Notes: generated from the letters alone by a model not told the origin. A DNA stretch of 64,000 bases from Comamonas piscis (GCF_014109725.1 NZ_CP058554.1:4960001-5024000), one strand, 5' to 3'. Shown: positions 35,262 through 45,776, counted from the stretch's first letter. A program made the numbers and translations.

Positions 35262-38141
35262 TCAGTGGGCCTGCGCCTGTTTGAAACGATCCACCAGCAG
35301 CCGTAAATCCTGCTCCGCCTTGTAGATCACGGCCAGGTACTCGTGGTTGTTGATGCCCCAGAGCGAGGAATCCATGTCGGTGGTGTGCGCCACCAGGAAC
35401 GGCAAGGTGGTGACGACCCGCATCTGGGCGCGGCCCTGCAGGTAGCTATCGATGGTGTTGGTGTGCGGGTCGCGGATCGAAGAATCCCATTGCGACAGCG
35501 CCTCCAGCGCCGGCTGGGCGTAGATGTTGTGCACCATGCTGGTCATGCGGTCCAGCACCACAAAGGTCTCGCCATCCTGCTCCAGCACTTCCAGCACTTG
35601 GGTGCCTGGGTGGATCTTGGCGATCAGGCCGGCAAAGATGTCCCACTCGCCATCATGCGCGGCCAGCCAGCCGTCCACGCGGGCGCGGCGCTGGGCATAG
35701 TCGGGCGGCATCTCGACATCGTCTTCCATGATCTCCAGCTGCGTCGCACCGGTTTGCAAGGCCTTGCGTGCCAGGTACTGGTAGCTCATCGCACAGCCCA
35801 GCCAGCCAGGGCTGTAGCGCACACCATCAAACACGCTCACCTCCGTCTGCAGGCCCGGCAGGGTCTGTTCGACGAAATGCGCGCGGCGGCGCACCGTCTC
35901 GGGCATGCTCAGCACCATGCAGCTGCCTGGCAGCGGTTGCGACACTGTCAGTGCCTCCCACTGCGCCGTATCGATGCGGCCCAGCGCATACAGCGCGCGC
36001 AGCACCATGAACTCAAACTGCTGGCCACTGCGGACGATCTCGTCCGCTAGCCCTTGCTGCACCTGCTCAGGCTTCTGCGCTTGCTGCTGCAGCATCTGTT
36101 GTACCGCCTGCACCATGGCTTGGGCATCGCCCACCGGCGTCACGCGCAGCGCGGGATTGCTCAGCAAGGCGGCATGCTGGTGGATGTCGGCACTGCTCTC
36201 GGTCACCACCGGTGTACCCAAGCTCAGGCATTCATACACCCGCGTGGTCTCCAGCAAGGCGCCTTCGTAATAATGGATATTGACGACCACACGCGCCTGG
36301 CGCACGGCTTGGCGCAGTGCGTCGCCAAACAGATTGCCCTCGATGCGCACCGAGAACTGGCGCTGCAAGGCCTGCAGCATCTCCTGGCGGCGCGGCGCGT
36401 TGACATCGCCGTAAAAAAGCACATCGCAGCTCGGCTCTACCACCGGCAAAGCGGGCTCGCCGCAACCCTGCAACAGCTGCGAATAGTCAGCCACCCCACC
36501 AATCGGCACCAGGAAGGTATGCGGATAGCGGATGCCCTTGGTCTCCAAAAAGGCCAGGTTGGCCGGCGCATAGTCCCAGGCGGACAGCGAGTTTTCCAGA
36601 ATCGCCAGGTAGTCGTCGGTAAACCAGCGCGGGCTGACGCTTTGCTCCATCTGGAAGACGATGCGCTTCTCGCCGGGCGGCAGCTGCTTGAACATCTGAG
36701 GGCATACCACGATGTACATGTCCAGCCCATAGCCTTCGGCAGGCATGTCCTGGAACAGGCTCACCTCAAAACCGGCCTTGCGCAGCACCCGGGCCAGCGC
36801 ATGGGCGACAAACTGCGTGTGCGCCGTCGCCAAAATGCCGTAGTGGCGGTTGCTGCCGGGCAGCACTGCCACCGCTGGCAGCGGCGCCCCCCGGGCCTGG
36901 CGCATCTTGCGGCGCAGCGCATGGCGTGCGCGGCGCAGGCCAGCGGGTTCATACGGTGCCAGTTTTTGCTTGATCCGGAATACGGCGCTCTTGCATTTAC
37001 GCAGCAAATCGGTGATGCGCCACAGCGGCGAAAGCTGGCGTGCCAGCGCCTGCATCTGCTGGGCCTGCTGCTCGATCTGCCACTGCTTTTGCGCTGCCTC
37101 TTGCTGCAGGGCGGCCAGCTTGATGTCCAATTGCGCAATTTGTTGCTGTTGCTGCTGTTGGCGGCTTTCCCACTGCGCCGTCAACCATAGCGTCTGTGCC
37201 TGGGCCTGCTCCAACGCATTCTGGCTTTGCTGGGCCTGGGTCTGAGCGCCTTCCAAATGGCCGCGCAGTTGCTGGCGCTCCAGCTCCAGGCTGCGGATAT
37301 CGCCATCGAGCTTGTCGATCCAGCTATGGCGTTGCTGGCCAGCGGCCTCCAGTGCCTGCATCTGCTGCTGCTTGTCGCCCAGCGCATGCTGCAGCGCCAT
37401 CAGCTCGGCCTTGGCCTCCAGCCGCGCGCCCAAGGTGGCAAAGCCCCGGCAGGCCTCGCGCTGAAACGCGGCATCACTGCGGTCACAGAGGCGGCGCAAC
37501 AACGCAGGCTGCTGCGCGCCCACCAGCAGCACGCCCAGACCATTGCTGTGCGGAAAGTGAATGCTGGGGTAGTGCCCCTCCAGTTCCGCCCAGAGCTGGT
37601 GCACGCCAAAGTCATCGCGGTGCACATTGCTGTCGTGGAACAGCACCACGCCGCGCTCACTCAACTTGGGCAGCCAGGTCTCAAAATCATGGCGCACGGC
37701 TTCATAGGTGTGCAGGCCGTCAATGTGCAGCACATCCACACTGCCATCGGCAAAGCTGGGCAGCGCCTCGTCAAAGCGCATGCGCAGCAAGGTAGAGAAC
37801 TGGGTGTAGTGCGGGTCATGGGCCTGGCGCAGGCTGGTCAAAATGCCCTCGCCATAGGCACCGGCATGGGCATCGCCCTCCCAGGTATCGATGGCGTAGG
37901 TGCGCGTCATCAGCCCCTGCTCGGCAATCGCCTGGCAAAAAGCCAGGTAGGAGATGCCGGAATAAGCGCCAAGCTCCACCAGGCTGCGCGGCTGTGCCAC
38001 CGCCATCAGCCAAGAGGCGAAAGGTATATGCCCCGCCCAGGGTGCGGGGTGGGTCAGATGGTAGGGCTCCATCAAGGCGGCGGGGAGCAGCCAGCCATCT
38101 TCTGCCCGCGCTTGCGCTGGGAGGTCGGTCATACGGTTCAT
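35262..38141 (-). CDS. Multidomain methyltransferase / coiled-coil / glycosyltransferase / GT25
   Basis: A 959-residue fusion. Residues about 40-225 are a class I methyltransferase of the cephalosporin-hydroxylase/Methyltransf_24 type (LVELGAYSGISYLAF, DVLHIDGLHTYEAV, VVLFHDSNVH). About 235-385 is a Gln-rich coiled coil. About 420-715 is a GT-B transferase related to CgeB/group 1 enzymes (DVLFYGDVNAPRRQEML, ETTRVYECLSLGTPVVTE). About 735-959 is a GT25-like domain (LGCAMSYQYLARKAL, IMEDDVEMPPDYAQ). The start overlaps the Wzt stop (ATGA, 38138-38141), so it is coupled to the exporter. A role as chain-end modifier and length ruler is inferred by analogy with WbdD-type proteins. Confidence 0.83.
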   Translation of the reverse strand: MNRMTDLPAQARAEDGWLLPAALMEPYHLTHPAPWAGHIPFASWLMAVAQPRSLVELGAYSGISYLAFCQAIAEQGLMTRTYAIDTWEGDAHAGAYGEGILTSLRQAHDPHYTQFSTLLRMRFDEALPSFADGSVDVLHIDGLHTYEAVRHDFETWLPKLSERGVVLFHDSNVHRDDFGVHQLWAELEGHYPSIHFPHSNGLGVLLVGAQQPALLRRLCDRSDAAFQREACRGFATLGARLEAKAELMALQHALGDKQQQMQALEAAGQQRHSWIDKLDGDIRSLELERQQLRGHLEGAQTQAQQSQNALEQAQAQTLWLTAQWESRQQQQQQQIAQLDIKLAALQQEAAQKQWQIEQQAQQMQALARQLSPLWRITDLLRKCKSAVFRIKQKLAPYEPAGLRRARHALRRKMRQARGAPLPAVAVLPGSNRHYGILATAHTQFVAHALARVLRKAGFEVSLFQDMPAEGYGLDMYIVVCPQMFKQLPPGEKRIVFQMEQSVSPRWFTDDYLAILENSLSAWDYAPANLAFLETKGIRYPHTFLVPIGGVADYSQLLQGCGEPALPVVEPSCDVLFYGDVNAPRRQEMLQALQRQFSVRIEGNLFGDALRQAVRQARVVVNIHYYEGALLETTRVYECLSLGTPVVTESSADIHQHAALLSNPALRVTPVGDAQAMVQAVQQMLQQQAQKPEQVQQGLADEIVRSGQQFEFMVLRALYALGRIDTAQWEALTVSQPLPGSCMVLSMPETVRRRAHFVEQTLPGLQTEVSVFDGVRYSPGWLGCAMSYQYLARKALQTGATQLEIMEDDVEMPPDYAQRRARVDGWLAAHDGEWDIFAGLIAKIHPGTQVLEVLEQDGETFVVLDRMTSMVHNIYAQPALEALSQWDSSIRDPHTNTIDSYLQGRAQMRVVTTLPFLVAHTTDMDSSLWGINNHEYLAVIYKAEQDLRLLVDRFKQAQAH

Positions 38142-39523
38142 GGGGGAGAGGTTTCCTGTTGCGCCTGGCCGGCTTGCAGCACGATGGACCGCATCGGAAT
38201 GCCAAGCAGTCCGGTGGCCATGTTGGTGGACTCGGACTTGAAGTGCAGCGCATCCTGTATCCAGTGCTGCTGCACATGGTCGTGCTGCGAGCCATCGGCC
38301 AGGGCGACGTCGATCGCGTAATTGCCCACCGGCATGCGGGGCATGTCAAAGCTGAACTCGGCCTGCAGGACCTGGCCGCTGGCACAGACCACCGGCTGGC
38401 CCAGGTAGCTCAAATAGCTGTTGTCGCCAAATACGGCCTGGCCAGTGCGGTCCTTGACCACAAAGCCCACGATGGGTGACTGCAACGCCTGGTGGCACTG
38501 CGCCTGGATGCGCAAGACCACCGGTTCGCCCCCCACCACCCAGTGCAAGGGGCGTTGTTGCGTGTCCATCAGCCAGGCGCCGGTGATGCGGGCACCGCCC
38601 AGGCCAAACGATGGTGCTTCTGGGTTGAAGCGAAATACTTCGATATCGTTGCGCATCGGTTCGGCGCGGAAGAAATCACGCCGCTGGTCATGCCAGGGCA
38701 GGCTGGCATCGAACACTGGGGCCGGCGGGGCCGTTTCAGCGACCGGGCCACTGCCCTGCTCGGCCTCATAGCAGGCCTGCATATAGCGGTCGCAGACCTC
38801 CTTGGTCGGCCCAATCTGCATCACCTGGCCCTTGTCGATCCAGACCACGCGGTCGCAGAGGCTCTTGATGGCAGCGGTATCGTGGCTGACAAACAGCAAG
38901 GTGCCGCGCTCCATGAAGCTGCGCAGAAAACGCATGCACTTCTGGGTGAACACCGCATCACCCACCGCCAACGCCTCGTCTACCACCAGGATATCGGCAT
39001 CCACATGGGCAATCACCGCAAAGGCCAGCCGCACATACATGCCGCTGGAATAGGTCTTGACCGGCTGGTCGATGAACTCGCCAATATCGGCAAAGGCGGC
39101 AATCGAGTCAAAACGCTCGGCGATCTGCGCATCGCTCAAGCCGAGCAGTGCCGCATTCATCGCCACATTGTCGCGGCCAGAAAACTCGGGGTTGAAGCCC
39201 GCCCCCAGTTCCAGCAGCGCCGCAATGCGACCATGCGTCTTTACCTCGCCGCAGCTGGGTGCCAAAGTGCCGCAAACCATCTGCAAGAAGGTCGATTTGC
39301 CTGAGCCATTGCGGCCGATGATGCCAATCGTCTCGCCCTTGGCCACCTGCAGATCCAGACTGCGCAGCGCCCAGAACTCACGGTGGTAGGGCTTGGGCTC
39401 GCGGCCCAGCAGGCGCGAGAGGCGGGGCATCACAAACTGCCGCAAACGGTCGCCGGGGGCATCGTAGATATGAAAGCACTTGCCCAGGCCCTGAACTTCG
39501 AGTGCCACAGATTCAGAGGACAT
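38138..39523 (-). CDS. wzt: Second polysaccharide ABC exporter ATPase (Wzt-type) with C-terminal cargo domain
   Basis: A 461-residue ATPase with Walker A GRNGSGKS at 70-77, signature TYSSGMYVRLAF, and Walker B ILVVDEALAVGD. The last 160 residues form a Wzt_C-like beta domain (GLGGARITGAWLMDTQQRPL, MPVGNYAIDVALADG). It is clearly a paralogue, not a copy, of the Wzt at 13555-14877: the C-terminal domains differ strongly, so a different glycan end is probably recognised. ATG 39523 overlaps the permease stop by 11 nt. Confidence 0.9.
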   Translation of the reverse strand: MSSESVALEVQGLGKCFHIYDAPGDRLRQFVMPRLSRLLGREPKPYHREFWALRSLDLQVAKGETIGIIGRNGSGKSTFLQMVCGTLAPSCGEVKTHGRIAALLELGAGFNPEFSGRDNVAMNAALLGLSDAQIAERFDSIAAFADIGEFIDQPVKTYSSGMYVRLAFAVIAHVDADILVVDEALAVGDAVFTQKCMRFLRSFMERGTLLFVSHDTAAIKSLCDRVVWIDKGQVMQIGPTKEVCDRYMQACYEAEQGSGPVAETAPPAPVFDASLPWHDQRRDFFRAEPMRNDIEVFRFNPEAPSFGLGGARITGAWLMDTQQRPLHWVVGGEPVVLRIQAQCHQALQSPIVGFVVKDRTGQAVFGDNSYLSYLGQPVVCASGQVLQAEFSFDMPRMPVGNYAIDVALADGSQHDHVQQHWIQDALHFKSESTNMATGLLGIPMRSIVLQAGQAQQETSPP

Positions 39524-40340
39524 CGGCAAATCCCTTGCGCGTCTTCTGGAACCAGGCAAAGCCCAGCCAGGCAACCAGACTGCAGGCCAGTATGCTGATG
39601 GCCCAGCCGCTCCAATCAGGCATGCGGCCCCAGATCAGCACGGCGCGCGTCTGTTCAATAAAAAAAGTCAGTGGATTGAGCCACATGACGGTCTGAAAAC
39701 TGGCGGGCAGCGCATGGACCGGAAAAAAGATGGGAGAGATGAACATCAGCATCGTCGTCATCACGCCGGTGATTTGCTTGAGATCACGCGCAAACACGCC
39801 GAGCGACGCAAACAACCAGCCCACGCCCACACTGAGCAGCACCAAGGGCGCCCAGACCAGCGGCAAGAGCAAGGCTGTCAGTGGAATCTTGCCGTTGAGC
39901 ACCAAGAGTGCCACCAGCAGCACCACCAAGCTGGCCAGCGCCTGGAACAGTGCTGAGCAAACGGCGACGATGACCAGAATCTCCAGCGGAAACACCACGC
40001 GCTTGACGTAGTTCACATTGGCCAGCACCAGGTGCGGCGCGCGGTTGAGCACATCGGCAAACAGACCGTAAACGATCAGCCCGGCAAACAGCACCATCGC
40101 GAACTGGGTCTTGGACTCCGGCCCCTCGCCCCAGCGCGCCTTGAACACCACCGAGAACACAAAGGTATAAATAACCAACATGCACAGTGGAATAAGCACA
40201 GCCCACAGCCAACCGCCGAGCGATCCCTTGAAGCGCTCGCTCACTTCTCGGCGTGTCATCTTGACCACCAAAGGCCAGTGCGCACGCACGCTGGCCACCA
40301 AAGCGCATGCAGAGGCAGCGCTGCCCGTTCCGACCGTCAA
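39513..40340 (-). CDS. wzm: Second polysaccharide ABC exporter permease (Wzm-type)
   Basis: A 275-residue ABC-2 permease with six predicted hydrophobic segments and the family motif KMTRREVSERFKGSLGGWLW. The start is TTG 40340, supported by GGAG 7 nt upstream; no in-frame ATG lies before residue 28. It is first in the operon wzm-wzt-959-residue protein. The sequence differs substantially from the Wzm at 14874-15677. Confidence 0.9.
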   Translation of the reverse strand: MTVGTGSAASACALVASVRAHWPLVVKMTRREVSERFKGSLGGWLWAVLIPLCMLVIYTFVFSVVFKARWGEGPESKTQFAMVLFAGLIVYGLFADVLNRAPHLVLANVNYVKRVVFPLEILVIVAVCSALFQALASLVVLLVALLVLNGKIPLTALLLPLVWAPLVLLSVGVGWLFASLGVFARDLKQITGVMTTMLMFISPIFFPVHALPASFQTVMWLNPLTFFIEQTRAVLIWGRMPDWSGWAISILACSLVAWLGFAWFQKTRKGFADVL

Positions 40341-40441
40341 TATGTAACTCCATCCATCATGAGGCGGCCAAGTTTACAGGGACATCGCTATCCCGACTGC
40401 CTCGGATGCAGCTCGGTTACAAGCCGCGACGATTACAGATG

Positions 40442-40873
40442 TCACTGGGACCAGGGCAAACCCTGAAGCCGCCAGCCACCCAACTGGCCGCGCTGGCCTT
40501 GGGCATTGGCGTCGCCCTCAAAGCCCTGCAGGATGTTGTAGGCATCCAGCCCCAGCTGGCTGGCGCGCTGGGCGGCGGCTACCGATCGCACACCGCTGCG
40601 GCACAGCAGCACGATCTTTTTACCCGGTGTTTTTTGGGCCAATGCCTGCAGCTGGGTATCAAAATCCGGGTTCAGGGCCATGTCCGGCCATTGCTTCCAG
40701 GCAATCGCTACCGCGCCCGGTACCTGGCCCACCCATGCGCGTTCGGCATCGGTGCGCACATCCACCAGCACCGCCTGCTGGGTCTGCACCCAGTGCCAGG
40801 CCAGCGGCGCACCAATATCACCGGCATAGCCATTGGCGGGCGCAATGGTTTGCTGTTCTGCAGTCAAGCTCAT
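40442..40873 (-). CDS. Rhodanese-like sulfurtransferase domain protein
   Basis: A 143-residue single-domain rhodanese, cytoplasmic. It has AVLVDVRTDAERAWVGQVPG, and the active-site loop LLCRSGVRSVAAA near residue 93 with the catalytic Cys. Rhodaneses move sulfane sulfur; the specific partner is unknown. Start ATG 40873 is set by GGAG 8 nt upstream. It follows the YgjP-type hydrolase by 81 bp on the same strand. Confidence 0.9.
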   Translation of the reverse strand: MSLTAEQQTIAPANGYAGDIGAPLAWHWVQTQQAVLVDVRTDAERAWVGQVPGAVAIAWKQWPDMALNPDFDTQLQALAQKTPGKKIVLLCRSGVRSVAAAQRASQLGLDAYNILQGFEGDANAQGQRGQLGGWRLQGLPWSQ

Positions 40874-40954
40874 AAGTAGGTCTCCAAAGATTGCGCTTAC
40901 ATAGAGGGTCGGCCCCACAGCGCGCAGCTGACAGGCCTGCGCTTGAACCGCGCG

Positions 40955-42013
<1,059 letters not shown>

Positions 42014-42080
42014 GGCTCAGCCTCGTTCCCACTCGGTACTGCGCTGCAGGCTCAAAGGCAAGCACATCGGCCTCTCCCTA

Positions 42081-42893
42081 TCAAGGCTTGGCAGCGCCAC
42101 CTGGAGCAGTCGCCACCTGGGCCGGTGCCTGCAGCGCAGGTTTGCCCACATAGGCCTCGGGGTCGAGGCGGCGCATTTCGGACTCGATCCAGTACTCCAC
42201 CTCAGCCATCAGCTCGTCATGCTTGCGGCCCTGGCTGTCAATGGGCTTGCCCACCGACACATCGACAATGCCGGGCGTCTTCACAAAGGCCTTGCGCGGC
42301 CAGCATTTGGCCGAGGTCACCGCAATCGGCACCACCCGGGCACCGGTCATGATCGCCAGGCGCGTGGCACCCGTTTTGTATTCACCACTTTCACCACGCG
42401 GAATGCGCGTGCCTTCGGGAAACATGATCACCCAGATGCCCTGGCCCAGCAGGCGCTTGCCCTGCTCCACCACTTTGTGGAAGGCACGGCTGCCATCCTT
42501 GCGGTCAATATGGATCATGTCCAGGCTGCCGATCGACCAGCCAAAGAAAGGAATCTTCAGCAGTTCCTTCTTGAACACATAGGCCAGAGGCCGGGGCATG
42601 ATCGCCGGCATCAAGAAGGTCTCAAAGGTCGACTGGTGCTTGCAGAGCAGCACAACACCCTTGTCGCTGCCAGCTTGGCCGGCAACCGGCAAATTCTCCA
42701 TGCCTTGCATGCGCACCTGGATGCCGCAAAACCAGCCGGCACTGTCTGCCGACAGCTTGAGCCAGCGGCGCGCCACCGTATAACGGGCCCGGCTGCTGGC
42801 ACCGCAGACCCGCAGCAACAAGATGGTCAACGTATAGGGAATGACCGTCAGGCTCATGAAGAGCGTATGCAGTATCGATCGGAGCAGTGACAT
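42081..42893 (-). CDS. plsC: 1-acyl-sn-glycerol-3-phosphate acyltransferase
   Basis: PlsC acylates lysophosphatidic acid at the inner membrane. The 270-residue protein has an N-terminal membrane segment, the acyltransferase block I LLCKHQSTFETF (HxxxxD-like, with Glu replacing Asp in this subgroup), block III IMFPEGTRIPRG and block IV VVPIAVTSAKCW. The motif H-Q-S-T-F-E is normal in beta-proteobacterial PlsC. First gene of a three-gene minus-strand group; the gmhB/glyS genes that I would expect upstream in relatives are absent here. Confidence 0.93.
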   Translation of the reverse strand: MSLLRSILHTLFMSLTVIPYTLTILLLRVCGASSRARYTVARRWLKLSADSAGWFCGIQVRMQGMENLPVAGQAGSDKGVVLLCKHQSTFETFLMPAIMPRPLAYVFKKELLKIPFFGWSIGSLDMIHIDRKDGSRAFHKVVEQGKRLLGQGIWVIMFPEGTRIPRGESGEYKTGATRLAIMTGARVVPIAVTSAKCWPRKAFVKTPGIVDVSVGKPIDSQGRKHDELMAEVEYWIESEMRRLDPEAYVGKPALQAPAQVATAPGGAAKP

Positions 42894-43166
42894 GGATCAA
42901 GTAGAAAAGGCAGGAGGACACAGAAGGTCTGGCAACGTGCGGCAGAGGCCAGCAGGGCAGGCTGAACGCCGCGAGCCAGCAAAGGCAGAGAGCAAGACCA
43001 TCGACCAGTAGCGCGAAACCGGGCGAGGATGCAGCCTGCCCGCAGAAGGCTCTAAATCATATCGGAAGCCAAGCCCCCCGTCCGCAGCCGTCGCAGGGAC
43101 AGGCCAATCAAGGCCTTTCAAGCAAGGTGTAAAACAGCTATTTTCCCAACGACATCAAAGGATTGC
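42894..43166. other. Gene-free spacer upstream of plsC
   Basis: About 270 bp between the plsC start and the first DnaA-like box. I see no ORF with recognisable protein features on either strand, no clear hairpin and no tRNA-like fold. It probably holds the plsC promoter. Confidence 0.5.
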
Positions 43167-43504
43167 GGTGGATAACTAAGCTGTTTGACGAGAAATTGTG
43201 GATAAGCGGCAGTGCTGCAGCGCACCGCACCGCGCATTACGCCGCACCGGAGCAAGCACTTATACACACAATGTGGAAAGCAGACTCCTTAGCACAATAT
43301 GCAGTAGCTATCGGCAACATGGCCAGCACAAAAAACATAACTCAATGAAAGATATAAATAAAAAAAATTTGTCAGGCAACCACCGAAGCCAACTGACAAT
43401 GTGTGGTAATTCTGAGCCAGGCCAGGGCGCCGATATTTCAACAAAGTTATCCACAGAAATGTAAATCGCGTATTGATTTCTCTTGTGATTTGCCTTGTGT
43501 ATAA
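43167..43504. promoter_or_regulatory. Cluster of DnaA boxes with AT-rich segment (candidate origin-like or DnaA-binding region)
   Basis: Four exact matches to TTAT(A/C)CACA occur within about 310 bp: 43197-43205 (minus), 43260-43268 (plus), 43447-43455 (plus) and 43496-43504 (minus). An 8/9 match is at 43167-43175 (minus) and a weaker one at 43272-43280. Between them, 43331-43372 is strongly A/T-rich with an A run, resembling a DNA unwinding element. The region lies just upstream of priA. Four exact sites in this length are very unlikely by chance. Whether it is an origin, a titration site or a DnaA-controlled promoter cannot be told from sequence; dnaA and dnaN are not in the window. Confidence 0.7.
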
Positions 43505-43653
43505 GTTCTTTGGTTTGTCACAAGGTTGAAGCATCTCTTGGTGCAATCCGGACAAACACCGTACTGCCTAGCCTGGTTACCCCTGCCGGTCAGGTCGTGA
43601 CGACAGTGCGGCTATCGCTACACTCGGCTCATCTGCATCCCACCCATCACCCC

Positions 43654-45765
43654 TTGATTCTGCTGTCCATCGCCGTTCACACCCCTGCCTACAGTGCCAT
43701 CAGCGCGGCCAGTGAACTGCTCACCTACCAAGCCCCGCAAGCCTTGCCCGCCGGCAGTCTGGTGCGCGTGCCGCTGGGCAATCGGGAGGTGCTGGGGGTG
43801 GTCTGGGGCCCGGACACCGCATTCTCTGGTGATCTGGCCAAGATCAAACCCATCTCGGCGGTATTGGAGGCCATAGCACCATTGCCCGCAAGTTGGCTGC
43901 GTTTAGTGCATTTTGCGGCCCGTTATTACCAACGCAGTTTAGGAGAGATGGCCATCAGCGCATTGCCTCCGGCATTGCGAGACTTGACCGTGGAGCAGCT
44001 GGCCCGGCGCCTTAAGCGCAAAAAGCCGGCCGATGCGCATGCGGTGACAGCCGACCAGGCGCTGGCTTTGAGCCCTGAACAGGCAGAAGTTTGCGAGCAG
44101 ATAGATAAAAATTCCGGACCTTTCCTGCTTTTTGGCAGCACCGGCAGTGGCAAGACCGAGGTCTACCTGCACCAGGCAGAGGCGCTGTTTCAGCGCGATC
44201 CTGATGCGCAGGTGCTGGTCATGGTGCCAGAGATCAACCTCACCCCCCAGCTCGAAGCTCGGTTCCAGGCCCGTTTTTCGGCCCGCCTGGGCGAAGGCGC
44301 GGTCGTCAGCATGCACAGCGGCATGACGGCGCCCCAGCGCCTCAAAAGCTGGTTGGCCGCCCACACCGGCCAGGCGCGGATTGTGCTGGGTACCCGCATG
44401 GCCGTGTTTGCCTCCCTGCCCCACCTGCGTCTGCTGATCGTTGATGAGGAGCATGACGCCAGCTACAAGCAGCAAGAAGCTGCGCGCTACTCCGCACGCG
44501 ACCTGGCGATCTGGCGCGGCCATGATTTGCAAGCCAAAGTGATACTCGGCTCGGCCACCCCCTCGCTGGAGAGCTGGTGGGCCAGCCGCCCTGCCAGCAG
44601 CCAGGATGCCGGTGGTCGCTACTTGCGGCTGGCCATGCCCAGCCGCATCGGTGCCGGCCAGATGCCCCGGCTGCGCCTGGTTGACATGCGCCAGCAGCCG
44701 CGCCAGGCGGTGTTTGCGCCAGCCCTGCTGCAGGCCATCACCGAGCGGGTGGAAAGAGGCGAACAGGCCCTTGTGCTGCTCAACCGGCGCGGCTTTGCGC
44801 CGGTGCTGTTTTGCGGGGACTGCGGCTGGAAAAGCGACTGCCCGCATTGCAGCGCGCACCAGGTCTTCCACAAGACAGACCGCACGCTGCGCTGCCACCA
44901 CTGCGGCTTCAGCCAGCGGGTGCCGCTGGCTTGCCCCAGCTGCGGCAACCCGGACATCCTGCCGCTGGGCAAGGGCACCGAGCAGCTGGAAGAAGCCCTG
45001 GAGCGCCTGCTGCGCAATGTGCAGCGCCCCGATGGCCAGCCTGCGCGCATCGCCCGCATCGATGCCGACACCACCAAGGCCAAGGGCGCGCTGGAAGAGA
45101 AAATCGCCGATGTGCACGCCGGAGATGTCGATGTGCTGGTCGGCACGCAGATGGTCGCCAAAGGCCATGATTTTCGGCGTGTGACTCTGGTCGCCGCCGT
45201 GCAGCCCGATGACGCGCTGATGTCCAGCGACTTCCGCGCGCCGGAGCGGCTCTTTTCACTGCTGCTGCAGGCCGCTGGCCGCGCCGGGCGCGATGCCGCC
45301 TATGTGGCCGCCCAGGGCAGCGCGGTCGAGATGTGGCTGCAGACCCAGCAGCCCGAGCATGCCGTCTACCAGGCCTTGCGCCGTTGGGACTACAGCGGTT
45401 TTGCCGCCCAGCAGCTCCAGGAGCGGCGCGATGCCGCCATGCCGCCCTTTGCCCACCAGGCCATCATCCGTGCCGATGCCCGCTCCCAGCAGGAGGCCCA
45501 GGCCTTCTTGCGCGCCGCCTCCGAATTGGCCCAGAGCCAGCAGTTGCTGCAAGGCAGCGAGGTATTTGTCTATCCACCGATTCCGTTGTCCATACAGCGG
45601 GTGGCCAATGTGGAGCGCGCCCAGATGCTCATCGAAAGCCCCTCACGCAAGGCTTTGCAGCAATTCCTGCGTGCCTGGCAGCCTTGTCTGCACTGGCTGC
45701 GCGCGCATCCCGAGCACAAGGGCCTGGTGCGCTGGCTGGTCGATGTGGACCCGCAGGCGATCTAA
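43654..45765 (+). CDS. priA: Primosomal replication restart helicase PriA
   Basis: PriA reloads the replisome at stalled forks. The 703-residue protein has the N-terminal 3'-DNA-binding domain (IAVHTPAYSAISAASELL, VRVPLGNREVLGVVW), Walker A FGSTGSGKTEVYL near 160, DEEH box IVDEEHDASYKQ near 262, and the eight-cysteine zinc region near 387-435 (CGDCGWKSDCPHC ... CHHCGF ... CPSCGNPD), then helicase motifs V-VI (VGTQMVAKGHDF, QAAGRAGRD). TTG 43654 fits the family N-terminus best; a start at 43495 would overlap the DnaA boxes and add unrelated sequence. Start is uncertain. Confidence 0.93.
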   Translation: MILLSIAVHTPAYSAISAASELLTYQAPQALPAGSLVRVPLGNREVLGVVWGPDTAFSGDLAKIKPISAVLEAIAPLPASWLRLVHFAARYYQRSLGEMAISALPPALRDLTVEQLARRLKRKKPADAHAVTADQALALSPEQAEVCEQIDKNSGPFLLFGSTGSGKTEVYLHQAEALFQRDPDAQVLVMVPEINLTPQLEARFQARFSARLGEGAVVSMHSGMTAPQRLKSWLAAHTGQARIVLGTRMAVFASLPHLRLLIVDEEHDASYKQQEAARYSARDLAIWRGHDLQAKVILGSATPSLESWWASRPASSQDAGGRYLRLAMPSRIGAGQMPRLRLVDMRQQPRQAVFAPALLQAITERVERGEQALVLLNRRGFAPVLFCGDCGWKSDCPHCSAHQVFHKTDRTLRCHHCGFSQRVPLACPSCGNPDILPLGKGTEQLEEALERLLRNVQRPDGQPARIARIDADTTKAKGALEEKIADVHAGDVDVLVGTQMVAKGHDFRRVTLVAAVQPDDALMSSDFRAPERLFSLLLQAAGRAGRDAAYVAAQGSAVEMWLQTQQPEHAVYQALRRWDYSGFAAQQLQERRDAAMPPFAHQAIIRADARSQQEAQAFLRAASELAQSQQLLQGSEVFVYPPIPLSIQRVANVERAQMLIESPSRKALQQFLRAWQPCLHWLRAHPEHKGLVRWLVDVDPQAI

Positions 45766-45776
45766 GACGAAAAGCC

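Noticed and set aside
42894..43166. Possible remnant of gmhB or another gene upstream of plsC
   Set aside because: Six-frame reading shows only short frames with no recognisable motif.
43495..43653. Upstream TTG start for priA
   Set aside because: It would put the last DnaA box inside the gene and add 53 residues with no PriA-like pattern; family homology begins near 43654.
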